A DNA stretch of 64,000 bases from Membranipora membranacea (GCA_914767715.1 OU612074.1:6649501-6713500); one strand, 5' to 3'. Positions 1 to 12,039 are shown, counted from the first letter of the stretch. The notes: generated by a model not told the origin, from the letters alone. A program made the numbers and translations.

Positions 1-185
1 CTATATCATACCAACACCATAGTATCAAATACTCAGGCATCGTAGTAACATAGAGCAGTAATGTCAGCTAGCATTTAGTTAAGCCAGTTTTGGGGTGACT
101 TATTTTTAGCCAGCACTAAACTTTGGCTAGCTGAGATGAGAGTGTATGTTATGTATAGTTGGGGAGTAAATTTTTAGCTTTCCCA

Positions 186-245
186 GGCCGATACGGCAAA
201 ACTTTCCTACTGCGACTATAATTACCCATCTAGGGTTGTTTAAGG
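186..245 (+). repeat. Interspersed repeat fragment (pair with 9465-9525)
   Basis: This stretch, containing GGCAAAACTTTCCTAC and ATTACCCATCTAGGG, matches the reverse complement of 9465-9525 with scattered changes. The two copies lie in introns of different genes, so they are dispersed repeats of an unnamed family. Confidence 0.5.
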
Positions 246-517
246 TTTAAGACGTTTCCACCCTTCTCCCTTTCCAAACACACAATATCCAGTCAATATC
301 TTTTATGCCATGTTGGTTTTCCATCCTGGAAGCTGACTGCAATTACTTAACAGGATGTAAATTTCAGTCGAGTTTTAAGTTCTGCTAAGTGAAAGTGTGT
401 CAAAAATCAATTCCGTTTTTTATTTTGGTTAATTTCTCAATTCCAACAAGGTAATTTTTTATGAGTTAAAATTTGCTAATATTTAAACCTGTTAATTCAG
501 CTATGGTTTTTGCAAGG

Positions 518-765
518 TTGCCAGGTCTATTGACTACTGGGCTCAATTGACGCCCCAGGTGTGCTCCGACCTGCCTGCAAACTGAGAGCAACATGGCGCC
601 GAATATGGTATTGCAAGATATTTTTTTAATCCACTAGAAGTCAGACTTTACTTTACTCATTTTGTTTATGTTTCTTTTTGGTATTCCCTACTCATGTAAC
701 AGTATAAACACTCGATCTCGCAGCATACCTAATGTTTGTGACAAAATAAACCAACCAACCATGGC
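518..765 (+). repeat. Head-less SINE copy (same family as 56671-56935)
   Basis: CAGGTGTGCTCCGACCTGCC and the following CTGCAAAC/GAGAGCAA block match the body of the tRNA-derived SINE at 56.7 kb. The tRNA-like head is absent here. The copy ends in an A-rich tail with AATAAACCAACC near 745-762. It lies in the first intron of glutamate synthase. Confidence 0.6.
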
Positions 766-1773
766 GGCCGCGCCCTTAAGGCACCTGTATTTCTCAGTCT
801 TCGGACAGAGACAAACTTGCGATTTTAACCAACATTAACCAAATAGATCTGTTGATATTTTCACAGTTTTTTATATATCCGTATATATAACTTTTATAAA
901 CTGTGATAGTTTCATCTTTGTAGGGTAATCCTAGCCTTGTCACAGCATGTTTTTTTGTAGTCTAGGGTAATAATTGGCTATTGTAGTAAAGCTTATGATC
1001 ATTGTAATGACTGAAAGGTTACATAACCAGATTATTTTGTTTACACTACCCTATGTTTACATCCTACATGGCTGTAACATTAAATCATTTACCTTCCGCA
1101 TGTAATTTGCACTTTAAGTATTATACAATCAAAGCTAGATTGGTCTATCACATGGGTAGACATACAGCAAATGTCTACAATGAGTGCCTCCTACACAAGT
1201 CAAAGCCCCCTACTTCGCAGTTCAATAGCATAAAAATCCATACAGAGTGGTCTAAGCTTTATTAGTTGGATAAATCAAGTTTTGAAACAGAACAACAGAT
1301 GTCGTCAACAACAAAATAAGGGCTGGTTCTTGGTAGGGTTTTACCCCTGACAGAAATAGGATATACAAATATCATGTTGATCCAAGATTATAGTTGATAC
1401 TAGTGACATTTCCATCTGAGAATTTTTATGCCTGGTGTTTTGCTGAAACTAGCAAAGGCAAAACAGATCCATTGTCTACTAATTAGCAGTGGCGCTGCTA
1501 ATTACGTTCAGCGGAATGCTAAGTCAATGTTAACTTGTTGTCGAGTCTGAGAAAGGCGCAAGGAAAACAAAAACGCATCTAACTTTGGTATTAATGGTCT
1601 GAGGGAACAAGCCGCACTAAAACTAGTCAACTGTCAATCTGTTTTCACAGTATTTGCTGGAGAGGACATGAGTGTGTTGTCTCAGGCCATCTGCATGCCG
1701 CAGGTCTGCTATCACCCAAAATACTGTACAGCATGGCTGTTATAGAGTGACACCACGCTTCATCTCAACCTAC

Positions 1774-1968
1774 CTTGTGCGTACCGATGCCGTTGATGTT
1801 GACCACGAATCCGACACCACATGCATCCTTTTCATGCTCAGGGTTGTAGAGACCTTGGGCTACAGGTAAACCATTCTCGTCTAACTGCATACCTGCGTAT
1901 GTGTTTTCAGGCCCAGCCTCGGCCATACCATCACAGCGGGCACATGCCTCGTCGGCCATCACTGACAT
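1774..1968 (-). CDS. Glutamate synthase, first coding exon (partial gene)
   Basis: The protein starts MSVMADEACARCDG and continues to QGLYNPEHEKDACGVGFVVN. The last part is the hallmark N-terminus of the glutamate synthase large domain, a class II glutamine amidotransferase. Known for the family: the Cys of DACGVGF becomes the N-terminal nucleophile after the leader is removed, so about 50 residues here would be a propeptide; the enzyme makes glutamate from glutamine and 2-oxoglutarate. The exon ends in a good donor (AAG then GTAGGT, minus strand) just left of 1774. The acceptor is at 2011-2012, and codons from 2010 down to the ATG at 1968 are open but have no upstream Met, so they are read as 5' UTR. 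No further exon was found to the left edge, so intron 1 is longer than 1.7 kb and the rest of the gene lies outside. The family call is firm; the exact start is less so. Confidence 0.85.
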
Positions 1969-2625
1969 CTCTGCAGATAACACCTGCTTCAGGTTTTGGT
2001 ATTTGAAAACCTGTTAAAAATTCAGATACATTTCATGTTTGACTACTAGTTGGTTGTGAACAAGCAGTAGGATAGCTAAACACAGCTGATCAATACTGGT
2101 GCAAGGGAAATCAGCGATTATGAACATTCCAATAGTTAGGAAATGCGGCAGTCCTATGGAAAGTTTCATCTTTTCCTGACGCATTCGGAATATCATTCAG
2201 CAAGATTGACAATGATCAGTAGTAGTATGTTAGATTGTTGTGAAAGAATTGTGCAGAATAGAGCAGTCAGCAAGTACAGGTCTATGGACACACATAACGG
2301 TTAACTCAACTTGACAACAGCTAGCAGAAAATGATACAGAAGACGAAGTGAATGCATAAATAACATACATGCTGTCAAGTGCCAATGACTCATTGATTTC
2401 AAATCAATGGCAGTTCAGTTGTACTGTAGAAAGTCCAACAGTGGTCACTCACTGGGCATCCATGTGTGGATAGATTGGTTGTTGATGGAATCATCTGAAC
2501 ATTCAATCAAATCAAAGCAAAATGTGCCCAACTAAAGCCAGTCCAGTCTACTATCTATAGCTTAGTTTGATTAGCAAGAAGAAGTCAAGTGAGAGTGCTT
2601 TATTATAAATATTCTTACCTCACAA

Positions 2626-2720
2626 ATGTTGGTGTCTTCAAGATTTTGAAGTCCTACTGCTCAGCACAGCAATGACAGCAATTCTGTTTTATGACTCTTC
2701 AAATTATGGTCTGTATATAT
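2626..2720 (-). other. Probable 5' UTR exon of the glutamate synthase gene
   Basis: On the minus strand the sequence TGTGAG is followed by GTAAGAATA at the lower-coordinate side, a strong donor that could join to the acceptor at 2011-2012. In the frame of the next exon there is an in-frame stop about 45 bases before the donor and no ATG, so the exon is best read as untranslated leader. The 5' boundary (transcription start) is a guess. Confidence 0.45.
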
Positions 2721-2841
2721 TGTTGAACAGAAAGTTTCATTCAAACACTTCGTGCAATTACATTTCCACACTTCAGCAAACTTGAATACTTGCCAAGAAA
2801 GAAAAAAATACATGTGAGAAACACGCAGCCGCTTCATGATT

Positions 2842-2890
2842 ATTGGCTTTCAATGACCAATCAGCAGGGGGAACTCTGCAATCAACCAAT
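2842..2890. promoter_or_regulatory. Three CCAAT boxes between divergent genes
   Basis: ATTGG at 2842-2846 (inverted) and CCAAT at 2857-2861 and 2886-2890 lie within 50 bp. They sit between the minus-strand glutamate synthase leader (about 2.7 kb) and the plus-strand gene starting at 3115. Paired CCAAT boxes between head-to-head genes are typical NF-Y-type bidirectional promoters. No convincing TATA box was seen on either side. The function is inferred from position only. Confidence 0.4.
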
Positions 2891-3114
2891 TAAAACTCTC
2901 ATTACACTAGCTCCGCCTTCACATTAAAAATGTAAACAAATCATAGCCAAGAACACAAACCATGAGGTGGAAAGCTGACCATTTGGCTCAAAGTTCATTA
3001 TCCTTCGAACGATTCGTTCAGATAAAAGCCCATATCAGAGAGTAAATTCACCACATCTTCTCCAGGATCTGCATTCCTAATTTATCTCTGAGCTTAAAAT
3101 AGAATCGAGAAAAA

Positions 3115-5961
3115 ATGTCTCTTTACACTGAGAACCTAATCAACCTTGTACAGTCCTTCGCAATCGATGAAGTGAAACCGGTCTACTGCCAGGAACAGTT
3201 TGACGAAGACCTGAAGCCTCGACGGGCAGCGCTGCCGAAGAGAAATGAGATCAGACGGCCAGAATCTAAGACGGTTACCGATCCACTCTTCCAAACTACC
3301 TATGAGATCTGTGTACGAGACAATGAGCTTCCTGTTATAGGTGGGTACTTTACCTCATTTCAACATTTCAAATATCATTCCAATTTTTACTAGTAAGATG
3401 AAACCCTGTTGATAATTGTTACAACTATTTAAAAATTTCAAGCTTTACCGTCATGATACGAGTTCACAAAAACATTAACAGACTTGAAAATAATTCTACC
3501 TTCTTTTCAATTACTTTGACAAACCAAATTGTTCAAATCTTGGCCCCAAACTAGTTCATGCATCCTTGTTTTTTTTTTCTTGAGCTGCCTTTGTGGCAGT
3601 CTCTGCTCTTGGCCTTGTGTTGGAGATAGTTTTTGTTACAGTTGACCTCTATCTCCATAAAATATAAATCTAAAACACATTCTGCGAGTGGCGGGAAAAC
3701 CTGCAGCACATAAAAGGAGCAGAGGAGATGAAAGGCTGACAGCTGAAGGACTAAACTCCTCCGTCAAATCTGCACGGAGAGAGACTTCTTCGTCAGTATG
3801 TCTATAATTCGACATCATTGATATCCCATATATCAATGGTCGACACACAACAAATACTCATATAGTCTAATCCAAAGCCCCTTACTAGGCAACCTACTAA
3901 TATTTTTCACAGTAAAAACATCCCAAGCAGGACTAATGAATGCTTGCTGCATAAAACAATAAACTGATTTCTACCCTCACGATGAAAAAGAATCTTTTGA
4001 ATTTGTTAGGGTCTGTAGTGAATTAACAAGTGTGTGTGAAATAATCAGTAAACCCAACATTGCATTGTTCCTCAGATAATCCTCGTTGTTGCTTTTGTTC
4101 GCTTGTAATATTCCATGTGTCTAAGCGTACTCACTCTTTCAGGGACCTTTGTCGATTCGAAGATTATACCAGGTTTCTACTACAGAGTCAGGCGTGTAGG
4201 TAGTAGCGATGATGACTTCCTGTTTAACGGAGAGCCAAGAAGACTGACTAGTGTAGGTATGGGATACGGAAAGAGGATTACATTCAAGGGAGATGATTCC
4301 AGAGATAACAGCGACTACTACTTCTACAGCGACACAGAAGTCGAAGGTCAGTCAACTTTCTAAATAATAATATATTAGTATATCTATTTATATATTATCT
4401 TTATTAGTATTTCTCTTTCTATGGTGTGTCTGGGTGGAAGATTGTTCACTACATAATTGCTATTTCGTGTAATTTTCTTGGAACTGCTAAGCTAATGCAC
4501 ATGCCCTCCTCCAACTTGAATCTGAAATTATATAAGGCCAGCTTTTATAGTAAGCAGAGTGCGCCCCTTATGTCTTTAACTTTACTTATAATTATATGGC
4601 CAGTGGTTGTCTGAATGACGTTAGAAACCACAAAATTAATAATGGGCAGATTAATTCCATTTGTCTGGAAATGGCGAAACAACAGGCATTCGAAACTTTG
4701 CAGTGAACAAAAGTATTTCCCTTATTCTGCAACAATGCTATCTCTCCTATGATACGAACAGAACAGATACGTCTATACTATGTGGTCACAAAATAAGTTT
4801 AGAGGGACTAGTCTAATATCCATTTGGATAGTGTTATATAAGACTAAACATGTCTATCCTTAGTTTTGTGGTTATGAGCATAGTTACTGCCTTGCTGTTG
4901 ATGGATAATACTCGGATTGTGTTATGGGAATGTAGTGTAGACCAATTATTGCAGATAGAATATTCTTCCATGCTGTCTGTTATACTGTTGCAATAACATG
5001 AATCATTGATTTTGCTGCCTTTCCAACTAACAACACTAGTCAAATCAATATTAGTTGTATTTTCATGCCATCGCAATAGCAAGGTTAATCTCCTAGCCTG
5101 CTATCTAATATTCTTCTCTGCCTCTGGGGACGTATTAAATCGTCCTCAACGGTGTAGATTGACTTTCTATGTTGGTTTATTATCGATTTTGTCTTGCTAT
5201 GATGCGTAAGTAGCGAGACCATCATCAGCAGCAACTTACACCCACTTCCTTGATATTAACAGCGGAGAAACAATAATTGGCAAATCAAACATGTTGCGAA
5301 GTGAGAGTGCAATAATAACTATCTACTCTAGACGGGAGCATTTACGTAATAGAGTATTGTTTCACTTAAATCAGCTCATTAATTTCTTATTTAGCTCAGT
5401 ATGGCTACTACCTATGACTAGATATCTCTATTAATAAACTAATTGTGATAGTGTGTACTGGCGGATAATTAATAATGAAATGTCCCGCAATAATCTATAT
5501 AAACATTAGCATGAGAGTTGTGTCCCTGTGATAAAAGAGGGGATAACTGCAAATACTTAATTACATGTCTATATCGATTTGCCTTTTTATTTTCAGGTTT
5601 TGCTTTTATACCGGCTGTGCCAGAAGATAAGACTAAGTTCTGTATGATTGACGAGGATAGACGTCCTGTAGCTGAGGTCAAGATCACTTCATTCTCGGCC
5701 AATCAAATTCAGAGCTCCACAGAAGTATGCACCTCTCAGATAACTACTAGGCTAGCTGTGGATTTTGTTTGTAATGCAGCCTTCCACATGGGTAGTGGTG
5801 GATCTCTGCCTATGTCTGCGCCTCTTGTAGACTGTGAACTACACGGTGTTGCTGAGGTCCTTAGGGAGGGGTCTGCCAGAAACGCGGCAAAGCTTGTCAG
5901 AATAGAACTGGTTAACATACCATCGTCATTCAAAACGAACTTTACTTTGGTGCCAGTATAA
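3115..5961 (+). CDS. Unrecognised 264-residue protein, three exons
   Basis: Exons 3115-3340, 4143-4346 and 5597-5961 (stop TAA included). Donors are ATAG/GTGGGT and GAAG/GTCAGT; acceptors are ctctttcag and ttattttcag. Both junctions are phase 1 and the summed frame is open for 264 codons. It starts MSLYTENLINLVQSFAIDE, with no signal peptide and no membrane segment. The middle exon is rich in charged and aromatic residues (FYYRVRRVGSSDDD, GDDSRDNSDYYFYSD). The last exon looks globular, with four Cys and alternating hydrophobics. It ends 180 bp before an AATAAA. I do not recognise the family; the lack of a signal suggests a cytosolic protein. Its head-to-head neighbour is glutamate synthase. 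The exon structure is well supported; function is unknown. Confidence 0.75.
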
Positions 5962-6144
5962 GAGACTGTTATTCATCAGATGATTAAATCTTTGTGCAGA
6001 TTCTAATAGCAAGTTTTGCTAGCCTAGCAGCCATGCAGGATAGCCACTGTATTTATTTATATCAGTATTATTGTTATTTTGTATAGTTTCACAATGTACA
6101 GTTTTTTCACTTCTGCGCTTCTACTTGGATGATATTCTCAGATT

Positions 6145-6150
6145 AATAAA
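6145..6150 (+). terminator. Polyadenylation signal AATAAA for the 264-residue gene
   Basis: AATAAA lies 180 bp after the stop at 5961, followed by a T-rich stretch. It is the first such hexamer downstream. Confidence 0.6.
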
Positions 6151-6199
6151 GCTTTCCAAACATACAATCATAGTTTATTATCTGTGTTTTACCTGCCTG

Positions 6200-8430
6200 T
6201 TGATAGAATTCCAACCCTTTTCTTACTGAAGGCCCGAAAAATGTATGATAATTTCACTGTTTAGTTATTTGAGTACATCGAAATCCATATATGGAATAGC
6301 ATTATTAGCTTTAATTTGCCAAACAAATGGCTTGCAAAGATAGCCAGTCCATAGTAGCATTTCTAGAAAAGCCCAAAATCATTAACGCTGAAGGCATTTC
6401 ATTACTGTTTGCAGTTTTGTAAACAAGACAATTTCCCAGGCTACATTCTGCATGCCAGTAGGGACAGCTAATAAGATCATTTTCAGATCAGCCACTGTGT
6501 TGAGTGTTTTAATTGGATAGGGTTATGCTAATCATATTTCCATTCTATGAGAAGAATTTAATTCTGTGTTTGAGGAATTTCCAAATATTGCAGTTGCAGT
6601 AGGAGTTCACCTTCACAGCACCTTGGTGTGTTGATCTCCTTACAGTATTAAATGATTCTACCGCAGCAGTAAGTGTTGATCCAAAAGTGCCCTGCTTTGA
6701 TTCTATTATTTTGTCAACTGTTTCATAAAGCCTGGTTCTGACCAGTCTAGCATCACATGGCATAGCGTGGCACCACTTATCACAGGTTTTGGAACACAAA
6801 CATTTTGGCACAGCACTTCGGCACAGCCTGTCAAATAAACTTTAAAAACACCTTAATTTGCAACCTTCGCTACTATCAGGAAAAATCCATCATGTGCAAT
6901 ATTGATGGGCTGATGATCCTGAGAAATGCCACACACTGCGCATGGACGTGCAAATGTGGATGCAGGTGCACATGACTCCTACAGTTTGCTGGGATTTCTT
7001 ATGCACCTGTTTAGTGTTTACACCGCACAGAAATGACAAGTGCAAGGTCACCGTATCATTTTGAAAAGCTCGAAAAGTTGAGCAGGCTCATAGGTTCTCA
7101 AGATACTGACAGATTCATTGAAACTTAAAATTATTTTGATTGTTTGGAAGTTGCCCCTCAACCATAGGCTCCAAGACTGCAGTTGAGGTAGTAATCCAAT
7201 CTCAAGTGATTAGTATTGAAAAGTATACTTGGATCTTTGGATTTAGTTCTCTTTTTTTATGTGCATGCGTCATACCCATTATCCCCTCTGATTCTGAATT
7301 CTCAGGGGAGGTAAACCTTGAAGTTATCAAGTTCTAGTATTTTTATAACTCTTTAATTTATGGCAGAATTGTTGTACAAAAGGTCCCATCAACCCTCAGT
7401 CTGATTAATGTGTAGGGTCATGCCTCCTTTAGCAATCGTAGGACTGCTGTTGTATTGCTAGAGGTTAGAATAGTTGTGGGAACCAGGCATGAAGCATGCC
7501 CTCAGACCTATGGTCGCTTGTCACAACTGGGCTGATTTTAGGTTTTGATGTATGGCTGTAGCTTTGTGTATGAAAATGTTCCCCATACACAGTTGTCCCT
7601 TAAATTTGAGACGGCTGACTTCCAAAAGAGTATGTGGACAGATACCTCCTTTGATCATACAAATAGCTTAAAATCACTGTGGTTCCATGTTAATTTTTAG
7701 CTTGAGCTGAGTTGTCACCTCTTTGCCGCCCTCGAAATATGCATCCATTCCCATGGATAGAGCTGAGCTAAAAGTTCAAAAACATTTGCCGCCGCCGTGA
7801 TCATGGGCCACTTTAAGCAAAGTCTTGATGATGACCACGCAACCACACCAGCTCGCTGTAGCTCTCACAGCTCAGTGCAAACCTGGAGATATTCCGATGG
7901 TTCGCACAGCTCTGAAACTAGCCTTAGGTTGACCTAGGAATGAATACGGTGATTAGAGTACCCAGTATATTATGTGTTTCCATTCACTTGATGAATGTTT
8001 GCAGTTACATTCTCAGAGAATGCAAGGACAATAATAAAAAAAACTCCCACCAAATTAATGACATTCTGTCAAAATATATTAACAGTTAATCTCCAAATTC
8101 ATCAAACCCACGATCAAATAAACCTGCAGTAAAATCAATTGGATTATCAAATTTATTCGATTTAAGACATGCTGAACAAGCTGAATGATGAGAAAAGCTA
8201 TTTGTATTTGTTTTATCACAAGTTATTGTATAACAAAATGCTTCACAAAATCTGCTAAAGTGACACTGATCCAGTGGAAAGTAGTTCTTACAAGTCAAAA
8301 ATATGATGAAGAAACTGCATGGGCAGTTAGAACAATTGGCTGGCTATATTATGTGATAATGAAAAGATTGAGTTTTAATATTGATCTCACTTGTTTGTGT
8401 TTCATAGAAATAAGGCATTATAATACTTTG
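6200..8430. other. Intergenic stretch, no clear gene
   Basis: Apart from the weak Cys-rich frame near 6.5-6.8 kb this AT-rich stretch shows no exon with consistent splice sites and no RNA gene that I could recognise. It separates the 3' ends of the plus-strand 264-residue gene and the minus-strand Cys-rich gene, which converge. Confidence 0.5.
6545..6845 (-). other. Possible orphan exon, Cys-rich then helical
   Basis: On the minus strand a reading frame follows an acceptor-like tttatttgacag near 6830. It starts RLCRSAVPKCLCSKTCDKWC, has five Cys in its first 25 residues, then a helical-looking part (RLYETVDKIIESKQG) and ends at a stop. The composition is protein-like, but no ATG, partner exon or promoter was found. 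It could be the last exon of an undetected gene, a mobile-element remnant, or chance. Confidence 0.2.
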
Positions 8431-8435
8431 TTGCG

Positions 8436-8441
8436 TTTATT
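8436..8441 (-). terminator. Polyadenylation signal for the antistasin-like gene
   Basis: AATAAA on the minus strand, about 100 bp past the stop at 8540. Confidence 0.5.
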
Positions 8442-8539
8442 GGTATTGGATTTACATCCAGCCACCAACTATACAGGTTGAAAACATCCGTTTTATCATG
8501 AAATGTAGTCTTGTTGTGGTTTTATACGCCTTTGGTAAT

Positions 8540-11500
8540 CTAGGCACAGAAATCCAGTGGGCAGCCATTAGAGTCTGTATCACGCGTACACTGAAGTACA
8601 GCTCCAGTAGGAGTGACATCAGGACATCCAGCTTAAGGGAAGAATAAGATTATTAAATTATACATTGATGTTGTATGTCGCCGTTACTTCATTACCTAAT
8701 ATATACTTTTTTCATCCAAGGAAAGGCTATTCCAAAATTTCAGCTTTAAAATGTTGGTGGCAATTTTGATTAAATTCTGTCTTAAATTCTGAACAAACGG
8801 GCGGCAAAATAGTTGTTGCCTTGATGGCGAGACCGCAAATTCAGGTACCACTTGCTCACGGTTTGTTGACTGGTCAGAGCAAACCTGGTGCCCAACAAAC
8901 TCAACTAGTGTGATTAAGACCTAGGACTGTCAACATTTGTGTGCTGAAGGCCTGGCAAAAATACAATCTGAGCCACTTCCCATTCCACTGTTCCTTTTTT
9001 TCAAGACCCAGGACTGCCAACATGTTTGTGTTGAAGGCCTGGCATCTGAGTCACCTCCTATTCCACCTTTCCTTTTTTTAATTTCTTCCATGACAGTATA
9101 AGATTTAAATCCAAATTGGCCCAAATGTTATTTGGTAAATAATAAGATGATTTTGAGGCAGGCCACTTAATTCATTAATGTGTGTACAATAATCATGTCA
9201 TCAGATCACAGACTGGATGGTATGTGTATCTCAAGCCTTACTCACATGTATAAGTAAGCGGGGAGAACCAAATTTGTCTGGTCAGAAATTTTTTTGATCA
9301 ACTTAATTTTTACAATATTAACACAATTGATATAAAAGATATACCGCCTATCGCCATGGAGGTAGTATTCAGGTGGTTGGGGCTTATTGGTTAGATAGTA
9401 TCTCAGAGCATTAATGCTTTCTAGATAAGCTCGCTATCATCAATATAAAATAAGTACATTTAGATAATCCCTTAGATGGGCAAATTAGCTGTAGGAGGAA
9501 AAGTTTGCCATTTCGCACGAAAATTTATAACTACGACAAACATTAACACATTACATTATATTGAATCCCACCTTAGGTAGGGCTAACCCTAGACTCGCTA
9601 AACAAAAATCTAGCGTAAATTTAAAGGGTCATAGACAGGGATATCTCAGTGCCTAATGGTCAAATTTGAAATCCTCCTGCATGGCTCATTATATTTATTC
9701 ACCAAATTCAAGGCTATTAGTATTATATCCAGGAGTTATTCCAGATAGTGTGTAAAGAAAATTTGAGTGAGCTGGAGATAAACCTGAAGGTTTTGTGTGA
9801 ACGATAGAGGTCAATGCTACTGATTTAGCGAGTCATAGTTTTTCATTTTTCATAGCTATAGGTATTGGAGTGTTTGTCTATTAATAGTAAGAAGTTCTTA
9901 CCGCACTGGCATCCGGAGACCTGACAGCCACAATCATCTACCCGAGCTCCGTTAGGACAGGAGTATCCGATATCGGCGGGTAAGCACTCAAACGTAGCGA
10001 AGCAGTTTATTCTGGTATTGCACTGACCATCAGCAGGCTCTGTAACATATAGGTGGTCATTATCCTATTACTCAGGACTACATTTTACTTAGACCAAGTT
10101 TCACTCAGTTTTCCGGCATTCGGAGTTGCTTCCTCTGGTGATCAGTGGAAGAGGAGCAAACCAGAAGCCAGGTAAACTAGAGCAAACTTGATCTACCTTA
10201 TTTTTGCACGGTGATGTCTTCCGGTTTGTTTAATGAAATCTTTGACTCCGTTATCCACAACATCTTGTAAATAGGGCACATGGAGGATCATGGCCATAGG
10301 GGTTCGTTAACTTCAACCTACAGCTAAGGTGGGCTTCTTGTGGACCATAACAGACTACATTTTGTTGCAATTTCCTTTGAGTTACCGAGAAATTAATTGC
10401 TTCCATCCACAACTAGCCTTTAACAGTGCACATGAACCGATCCCAGCTGTATGAGGTCGTTAACTTAAACCTGGACCCGGGATTGGCTCGCGGTTAACCA
10501 TTATCGGCTGACTGTGCTCCCATCACACGAATAAGAAAACGTTTTTTACGGTTTGATTGAGATGAGATGAGGAGGAGGAAGATCTTTGATTGATAAGGGA
10601 AGTTAATTACACTTTACGCAGAAACTTGTCATTGGAATTCAACCACATAATACAATTTTAAAATGTCTTCAATAATGTAAAAAGACAGACACATTAATTG
10701 AAATCGAAAATTGCAAATAATTGATTAATTCTATGAATTCGTCGTTTTTAAGCCATGCAGGCTGTTATTTTCAGTTTGATTATTATGATACTTACGGCAA
10801 ACATTCTGTGTGCATCCTTGATTATCAACTACACGTCCATTGGGGCAGTCCAGGTTTTGGTCCCATATTGGACATTGGACTAAAAATAAAACAAAGCTAC
10901 ATAAATATCAAAGTGTCAAGCTGCTGTTACTATGCTGTTTTGTCAGCAAATGGACCATTACTGATGTGATGTCATAGTGGAGACAATTTTGTGCATACAA
11001 TAACTCGGTTAAATATTGGTTAATAATAATACACTTTATTGCTTTACCCCTTGCACCCTTGTACAAGATAAGGGTAGGCAAGCTAGAGTAATGCATGAAG
11101 AGCCCACCTCCATTAACAGCATGGGTAGTGGCTGGGATTCGATTGTGCAACTCTCAGATTGAGAAGCTTGAATCCTAACGGCTAGGCCACCCAATCACAA
11201 TGTCATATCACTAACTTGGATGGAAAGGCTTATGCACACTGATCACGTGACATGCTGTTGCGTGTATATCTCTGATTGATAGAGAATGAACTAGTTCACT
11301 TAGCTTGAATATTCTGTAAAACATTCTCAACGAATGAGTATTATCCAAAACTAAGTTCAAATATACACCATTACAAGGAATTCGGTGTGATGACCATGTT
11401 CAGTTTAATTAATGGCAGGTACATGTTAGGTACTCAAATTAAATTGACTCTAGCGATCAGAGATACACTTGATAGTTTTGAAGTCTTATGTCTGCCAAAG

Positions 11501-11962
11501 TTATGTGAATATGATTTCGGGTCGCTTATTCCCCCTATATTTCCACTAGATAAAAACAAATTCTTAGGTACATGTTTAACTGTGGAATCATATATATTGT
11601 AGTAAGGGGGACTGTGATACAAGTAGGCTAAATAACCATACCAGAAATAAGAAAACTACCACTTTATATCATTGAAAATACGATTTGAGAAACAAGTTGG
11701 TTCTAGGTGTGATCTAGTCAATGAACAATGTCAATGCCAGTGAGGTTTAGTTCATTGATCTAGTTTGTAAAGTTTGAGAATCAAGAAAGTGATTAAGTTA
11801 CAAACCTGCTGGTGGTGGTAGAGGTGGTCCGATCGTCGTGGTAGGTTTTTGGGTGGTGGTTGCTGGACGCCATCCCCAGTACTGTGCACTCCAAGACCGA
11901 GGAGTGCCATTGCACGTAGCTGCAAAAGCTGAAAGAAGGATAACTCCGAAGAAAGTCTTCAT
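8540..11962 (-). CDS. Secreted 156-residue Cys-rich protein, antistasin-like
   Basis: Four exons, minus strand: 11962-11806, 10879-10796, 10039-9902, 8631-8540 (stop included). All introns are phase 1 with good GT/AG ends; 471 nt in frame. Exon 1 encodes a signal peptide (MKTFFGVILLSAFAATCNG) and a Thr/Pro linker (TTTQKPTTTIGPPLPPPA). Exons 2 and 3 carry CPNGRVVDNQGC and CPNGARVDDCGC; exon 4 carries CPDVTPTGAVLQC and GCPLDFCA before the stop. The CPNG-x-D-x-GC-x-C pattern is that of antistasin-type repeats, known as serine-protease inhibitors in leeches and cnidarians. That similarity is by eye, and spacing differs between repeats, so the inhibitor role is inference. TATA box at 12032-12039; TTTATT (minus AATAAA) at 8436-8441. 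Intron 1 holds a SINE. Confidence 0.8.
8914..9078. repeat. Two-copy tandem repeat, period about 87 bp
   Basis: The block beginning AAGACCTAGGACTG and ending CCTTTTTTT occurs twice in direct order, the second copy starting near 9001 with small indels. It lies in the last intron of the antistasin-like gene. Confidence 0.6.
9465..9525 (-). repeat. Interspersed repeat fragment (pair with 186-245)
   Basis: Reverse complement of this stretch matches 186-245. It lies in the last intron of the antistasin-like gene. Confidence 0.5.
11018..11192 (-). mobile_element. tRNA-derived SINE, second family
   Basis: On the minus strand a tRNA-like head carries box A (TGGCCTAGCCGTTAGG, 11189-11174) and box B (AATCGAATCCC, 11145-11135). 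A body of about 90 bp follows, with an AATAAAGTG and ATTATTATT tail at 11045-11020. The head-body-tail order and the RNA polymerase III boxes identify a SINE rather than a tRNA gene, because the acceptor arms do not pair. It differs in body from the SINE at 56.7 kb. It sits in intron 1 of the antistasin-like gene, in the same orientation. Confidence 0.6.
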
Positions 11963-12031
11963 GTTGATGATGTGCTGTCTATCTGTCTTGCCACTGAGTA
12001 GGTAAATGAAGGCTGAGTACAGTGCTCTCAG

Positions 12032-12039
12032 TATTTATA
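12032..12039 (-). promoter_or_regulatory. TATA box of the antistasin-like gene
   Basis: TATAAATA on the minus strand, 70 bp upstream of the start codon at 11962, a normal distance for a short leader. Confidence 0.6.

Noticed and set aside
1765-1983. Glutamate synthase start at the GTG at 1983
   Set aside because: GTG is not a normal start in animals; the exon continues upstream to an acceptor at 2011 and the first ATG in frame is at 1968.
8185-8481. Plus-strand ORF of 98 codons at the 3' end of the antistasin-like gene
   Set aside because: It lies opposite the 3' UTR, has low-complexity AT-rich codons and no context.
11126-11192. True tRNA gene at 11.1 kb
   Set aside because: Boxes A and B are present but the acceptor arms do not pair and a SINE body and tail follow.
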